Source: Candidatus Omnitrophota bacterium (GTDB taxonomy: Bacteria > Verrucomicrobiota > Verrucomicrobiia > Limisphaerales > UBA1319). From it: DNA of 7,029 nt. The notes under the pieces are model-generated. The model was given only the letters and a program-made list of their open reading frames with translations. It was not told the origin of the DNA and made no database searches. The stretch spans positions 1 through 7,029 of the forward strand of contig JAMCZD010000458.1 in assembly GCA_023473405.1 (NCBI GenBank), written 5' to 3'. The translations under genes and the position numbers were made by a program. Below, in pieces: positions 4,166 to 7,029 of this stretch (its first letter is position 1; every line of letters starts with the position of its first letter).

Positions 4166-5950
4166 ATGACTAATGTGATCCACAGCTCCACCTCGAGTTC
4201 CACCCCGATTCTCTGGCGCCAATCAGCGGTGCGCATCGCCATGGCTGCAGGCGGATTCTGCCTGGCGGTATGCCTCTTGCTGGCGATCGATTACTTCCGC
4301 AGCCTGCGGCTCGATCCCCTCCACTCGCCGGAGTTGGCTCAGCTAAAAGTCGCGTTGGGTCGGAATCCCGGCAATGAACAGATCAAACAGCAAATCCGGT
4401 TGCTCGACCTCGAATTGCGCCAGGCCCACGCCGAGCATGAGGCCCTGGGCGCCAAAGCCGGTTGGTTGTTGCTCGGTGGCGCTGGTGTTCTTCTGCTTGC
4501 AATTAAGTACGCCATGTATCGCAAGAAATTACCTCGCCCGGAGAAGAAAAAGTATTCCCCGGGAGCAGCGAGGCGCGCGGTCGTGCTCGCCCGAAGTGCC
4601 GTGGTCGTAGTTGCCGGCGCGGTCATCGCCTCGGTTTGTATGCTGTCGCTTCGTTCAGAATCAAATCTGCCCAGCCCGGCCACGAAAACCTCGGCCGTCG
4701 CGAAGTCCACGAATTCTCCAGCCGCTCAGGCAGCCGCCCCCATCACACCTTATCCAACTCCCGAGGAAATTCAGCGAAACTGGCCGCGGTTTCGCGGTCC
4801 GGGAGGCTTGGGGATATCCATTTATACCAACGTTCCGGTTAGCTGGAACGCAAAGACCGGTGAAGGTGTCCTTTGGAAATCACCCGTCCCTATGGTCGGA
4901 CCCAGTTCGCCAATCGTATGGCAAGACCGCGTATTCCTGACCGGCGCCAGCAAGACCAAACGGGAGGTGTATTGCTATGATGCCAATACCGGCAAACTCC
5001 TCTGGCAGAAACCGGTCGAAAACGTCCCCAATACCAGCCCCGACCCGCCAACCGTGATGGAAGACTCCGGCGGCTACGCCGCTTCAACCCCGGCAACCGA
5101 CGGACGGCGCGTTTACGCGATCTATGCCAATGGCAATGTTGCCGCCTTCGATTTCCAAGGCAACTTGGCCTGGTCGGTCGGCCTGGGCTTGCCGGACAAT
5201 AATTATGGACACACTTCATCATTGACAACTTATCAGGACCGGTTATTGGTCTTGTTTGATCAGGGAACCGGCAAGGACGGTAAATCCCGGCTGATCGCCC
5301 TGGATTCTAAAACCGGGAAATTGGCGTGGCAGACCGAACCGCGGCCCGTGCCCAATTCATGGGCTACTCCCATCGTCATTCACACCCCGCAAAACGACCA
5401 GATCATTACCTGCGGCAATCCCTGGGCAATCGCTTACAACGCGGCCAGCGGAACCGAGTTGTGGCGGGCCAAGGTTCTGTACGGCGAGGTTGTGCCGTCG
5501 CCCATTTTTGCTGCTGGACTGGTATTCACCGCGATCGATGGCGAGAAGGTCAGCGCGATTCGCCCGGACGGCACCGGCGACGTGAGCAAGAGTCATATTG
5601 CCTGGTCGGCGGATGAGGGTTTGCCGGACATTTGCAGCCCGCTGAGCGACAACCAGCGCATCTACATGCTGGGCACATACGGTTTGTTGAGCTGTTACGA
5701 TATCCAGACCGGCAAGGAGCTCTGGGAAAAGGAATTGGAACTCGGCTTTCACTCATCGCCCAGCCTGGCGGGCGACCGGATTTACCTCTTCAGCGACAAG
5801 GGCGTCGGAGTCGTGCTTCAGGCCGGCGCCGAGTTCAAGGAATTGGCGCGGTCCGATTTGGGCGAGGACATGCTGGCTTCGCCGGCCTTCGCGGACGGAC
5901 GCATCTACGTTCGCGGCAAGGAACACTTGTTCTGCCTGGGCAAGAAGTAA
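4166..5950 (+). CDS. membrane-anchored PQQ-like beta-propeller protein
   Basis: A 594-residue protein with a composite architecture. TM1 (about 22-42) is followed by a charged, probably helical-hairpin segment (54-95, containing SPELAQLKVAL and IRLLDLELRQA), TM2 (98-116), a strongly basic loop (117-137), TM3 (137-160), a Pro/Ala/Ser linker (about 164-200), then a PQQ-like propeller (205-594) opening with NWPRFRGPGGLG. Blades show the typical pattern, for example VYCYDANTGKLLWQKPV, LIALDSKTGKLAWQTEP and LLSCYDIQTGKELWEKE. The basic loop predicts N-terminus inside and propeller in the periplasm. The propeller resembles BamB and quinoprotein dehydrogenases in fold, but I cannot identify PQQ-binding or catalytic residues and there is no haem motif, so enzymatic activity is not claimed. 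The gene begins 18 bp after the membrane iron-sulfur gene, with GGGA five bases before the ATG. It is last in the operon; probable role is partner binding or scaffolding. Confidence 0.87.
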   Translation: MTNVIHSSTSSSTPILWRQSAVRIAMAAGGFCLAVCLLLAIDYFRSLRLDPLHSPELAQLKVALGRNPGNEQIKQQIRLLDLELRQAHAEHEALGAKAGWLLLGGAGVLLLAIKYAMYRKKLPRPEKKKYSPGAARRAVVLARSAVVVVAGAVIASVCMLSLRSESNLPSPATKTSAVAKSTNSPAAQAAAPITPYPTPEEIQRNWPRFRGPGGLGISIYTNVPVSWNAKTGEGVLWKSPVPMVGPSSPIVWQDRVFLTGASKTKREVYCYDANTGKLLWQKPVENVPNTSPDPPTVMEDSGGYAASTPATDGRRVYAIYANGNVAAFDFQGNLAWSVGLGLPDNNYGHTSSLTTYQDRLLVLFDQGTGKDGKSRLIALDSKTGKLAWQTEPRPVPNSWATPIVIHTPQNDQIITCGNPWAIAYNAASGTELWRAKVLYGEVVPSPIFAAGLVFTAIDGEKVSAIRPDGTGDVSKSHIAWSADEGLPDICSPLSDNQRIYMLGTYGLLSCYDIQTGKELWEKELELGFHSSPSLAGDRIYLFSDKGVGVVLQAGAEFKELARSDLGEDMLASPAFADGRIYVRGKEHLFCLGKK

Positions 5951-5983
5951 ACCTGGGTCACTTCGATGGCGTTGTCCAGGGGC

Positions 5984-6001
5984 GGGGACGGCCTCGTCCC
6001 C
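5984..6001. repeat. perfect 7-bp stem-loop downstream of the operon, possible terminator
   Basis: GGGGACG (5984-5990), loop GCCT, CGTCCCC (5995-6001). It begins 34 bases after the operon's last stop codon. The stem is strong, but the sequence after it (CTGTGCC) has no T run, so intrinsic termination is doubtful. It shares GGGGACGG with the second stem-loop 45 bases on, suggesting a repeated palindromic element. Confidence 0.6.
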
Positions 6002-6036
6002 CTGTGCCGTGGAGCCGAAGTAGGGCGAATGCAAAC

Positions 6037-6058
6037 GGGGACGGACCGTCCGCACCCC
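6037..6058. repeat. second GGGGACGG palindrome
   Basis: The core GGACGG-A-CCGTCC (6039-6051) is a perfect odd palindrome, flanked by GG before it and by CACCCC after. It is a variant of the stem-loop at 5984-6001. The two may be a pair of the same dispersed element. Confidence 0.55.
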
Positions 6059-6099
6059 AATTGCCCAGGTTGATTGCGCATGTGCTCAGGGACGGCCCA

Positions 6100-6200
6100 C
6101 TAACTTGAAGGGTAAAATAGGGCTTAGACCTATTATCAGTTATACTGCCAGGACAGAAAATCAATGACAAATAATCAATTTTCAATCCTGAATTTGTAAT
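6100..6200. other. AT-rich tract in a GC-rich background
   Basis: About 100 bases are visibly AT-rich (AAAATAG, AATCAATGACAAATAATC, AATTTGTAATGA) beside coding DNA that is clearly GC-rich. On the minus strand it contains GTCATT twice and ATTTGTC. ATAGG (6117-6121) can pair with CCTAT (6129-6133). No gene or known signal is recognised; it lies just downstream of the FG-GAP gene's stop. Confidence 0.5.
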
Positions 6201-6273
6201 GACCCGGGCGCGCATCTCGACCTTTCAACTGATACCAAGCACTGCCAGCACTTCTCAGAATTATGTGCGACCC

Positions 6274-7029
6274 CTATCTTTGTTCGTACCAGACCAACCG
6301 GTTCGAGCGGCCCGCGATGGCGACCAGGTCCAATCGCCCATCGGCGTTGATATCAGCCGCCACGGCGCCTTCGACCGCGATTCCCTCATCGAGGATTTGC
6401 TTCGTCCAGTTTGTGCCGGCATCATCGTCGGCATGGTAGATGGCTATTCCTCCCTGGCCGCCGCGCCATCCGGCAACGATCTCGTCCATCCCATCGCCAT
6501 CGAGGTCGGCCACGACCAGGGCGTGGCCTTCCTTAAGCGTGTCATCGAGGACGTGGCGGGTCCAGGGGCCGGTTTTTTCAGGGCGGGTGTAAACCACCAC
6601 CAATTCGCCATGCCACGGCTCGATGGCTGCGATGAACGGGCGGTCCGGTCTGACGTTTCCGGGGTCGACTTCGCTGGCGCCGCGAGATGCCCCTGGCGCG
6701 GCTGAAGCCGGTTCGGCGCCGCTGGAGATCCGAGTCTTGCTCCAATGCGCCTCTTTGCCATCACCCACGAAATCGAACCGGTGGATGCCCTCGAAGCTGG
6801 CGGTTAGAATCTCGTCGCGCCCGTCGTGGTCCAGATCTGAAACGTGAATTCCATGCAGGACAGTCAGCGATTCGTCGATTCTCCAAAGGCTCCATGTTCC
6901 TGAGTTCAGGTCAGCCGGTGGCCGGAAGGCCCAGAGATGGGAAGGTTTGGGGGCAATCGTTGTCTGGGAGCCCGGTCCGAAGATTGGGGCGTGCACCAAT
7001 TCGAGTCGGCCGTCGCCGAAGAGGTAAAT
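6274..7029 (-). CDS. FG-GAP/VCBS-repeat beta-propeller protein, 5' end outside window
   Basis: The C-terminal 251 residues of a minus-strand protein are visible; the frame is open to the right edge (IYLFGDGRLE precedes the first internal TTG at 6999), so no start lies in the window. Three calcium-binding FG-GAP-type signatures are seen in the fragment: DLDHDGRDE (65-73), DLDGDGMDE (175-183) and DINADGRLD (226-234). Other marks include IAAIEPWHGELVVVY (133-147) and the end NRLVWYEQR. Such repeats form seven-bladed propellers, usually exported, that bind ligands or surfaces; large families occur in Verrucomicrobiota, Planctomycetota and Acidobacteriota. The stop is TAG at 6276-6274. It converges on the operon and is probably functionally separate from it. 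An Ala/Gly/Ser/Pro stretch (103-120) may be an inter-blade loop. Fold confident; ligand unknown. Confidence 0.85.
   Translation of the reverse strand: MYLFGDGRLELVHAPIFGPGSQTTIAPKPSHLWAFRPPADLNSGTWSLWRIDESLTVLHGIHVSDLDHDGRDEILTASFEGIHRFDFVGDGKEAHWSKTRISSGAEPASAAPGASRGASEVDPGNVRPDRPFIAAIEPWHGELVVVYTRPEKTGPWTRHVLDDTLKEGHALVVADLDGDGMDEIVAGWRGGQGGIAIYHADDDAGTNWTKQILDEGIAVEGAVAADINADGRLDLVAIAGRSNRLVWYEQR

Larger units (their letters stand above)
5951..6273. other. intergenic region between convergent genes
   Basis: This 323-bp stretch separates the plus-strand operon from the minus-strand FG-GAP gene. It holds two GC-rich stem-loops (5984-6001 and 6039-6051) and an AT-rich tract (about 6100-6200). 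No open frame in it has a recognisable domain. It must serve as the transcription end zone for both sides, although no stem-loop followed by a T tract is visible. Confidence 0.7.

Noticed and set aside
721..5950. Multihaem cytochrome or quinoprotein dehydrogenase operon
   Set aside because: No CXXCH motif is present in any of the five proteins and no PQQ-binding active-site residues could be identified in the propeller.
5984..6001. Intrinsic terminator for the operon
   Set aside because: The stem is good, but no T tract follows it on either strand; kept as a stem-loop/repeat with only a possible terminator role.
5632..6108. 158-codon plus-strand frame spanning the end of the PQQ-like gene and the spacer
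   Set aside because: It is a shifted frame of the propeller gene running into stem-loop DNA, with an Arg/Gly-rich composition and no domain.
6997..6999. TTG as the start of the FG-GAP protein
   Set aside because: The frame continues upstream to the window edge with repeat-like sequence (IYLFGDGRLE), so the gene is cut by the window rather than starting here.

Overview
The window looks like a piece of a GC-rich chromosome from a Gram-negative bacterium, most plausibly Verrucomicrobiota (Limisphaerales/Pedosphaerales-like) or a relative in the PVC group. This assignment is an inference. It rests on the gene families present (NHL propeller with a Tat signal, membrane-anchored PQQ-like propeller, FG-GAP/VCBS protein), weak Shine-Dalgarno sequences, and intergenic DNA full of short degenerate repeats. 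There is no rRNA, tRNA or other marker gene to confirm it.

Layout. Positions 1-281 (minus strand, running off the left edge) hold the start of a [2Fe-2S] small subunit of a molybdenum hydroxylase of the isoquinoline-oxidoreductase/aldehyde-oxidase type. A 439-bp divergent intergenic region (282-720) follows. It carries a GAGCGT-rich stretch, a perfect 8-bp stem-loop, a clean five-unit 9-bp tandem repeat and weak candidate promoters. Positions 721-5950 hold five plus-strand genes packed as one apparent operon, with spacings of 3 bp, -4 bp, -1 bp and 18 bp. A 323-bp gap between convergent genes (5951-6273) holds two GGGGACGG-based stem-loops and an AT-rich tract. Positions 6274-7029 (minus strand, running off the right edge) encode the C-terminal part of an FG-GAP/VCBS propeller protein.

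The operon encodes, in order: a Tat-exported NHL-type beta-propeller with a CGCC motif; a 101-residue protein with a Tat-like motif, one membrane segment and a four-cysteine tail; a 190-residue ferredoxin with a Tat-like membrane anchor and 17 cysteines; a NosR/NapH-like polytopic iron-sulfur membrane protein; and a PQQ-like beta-propeller carried on a three-helix membrane domain. The combination suggests a membrane-bound electron-transfer assembly: the polytopic protein would pass electrons across the membrane to or from the anchored ferredoxin, with two propellers and the small cysteine protein as periplasmic parts. No CXXCH haem motif occurs in any of the five proteins, so the chain seen here is built on iron-sulfur clusters. 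The substrate and terminal partner cannot be read from the window. The assembly as a whole, and the small cysteine protein in particular, are the best candidates for something undescribed.
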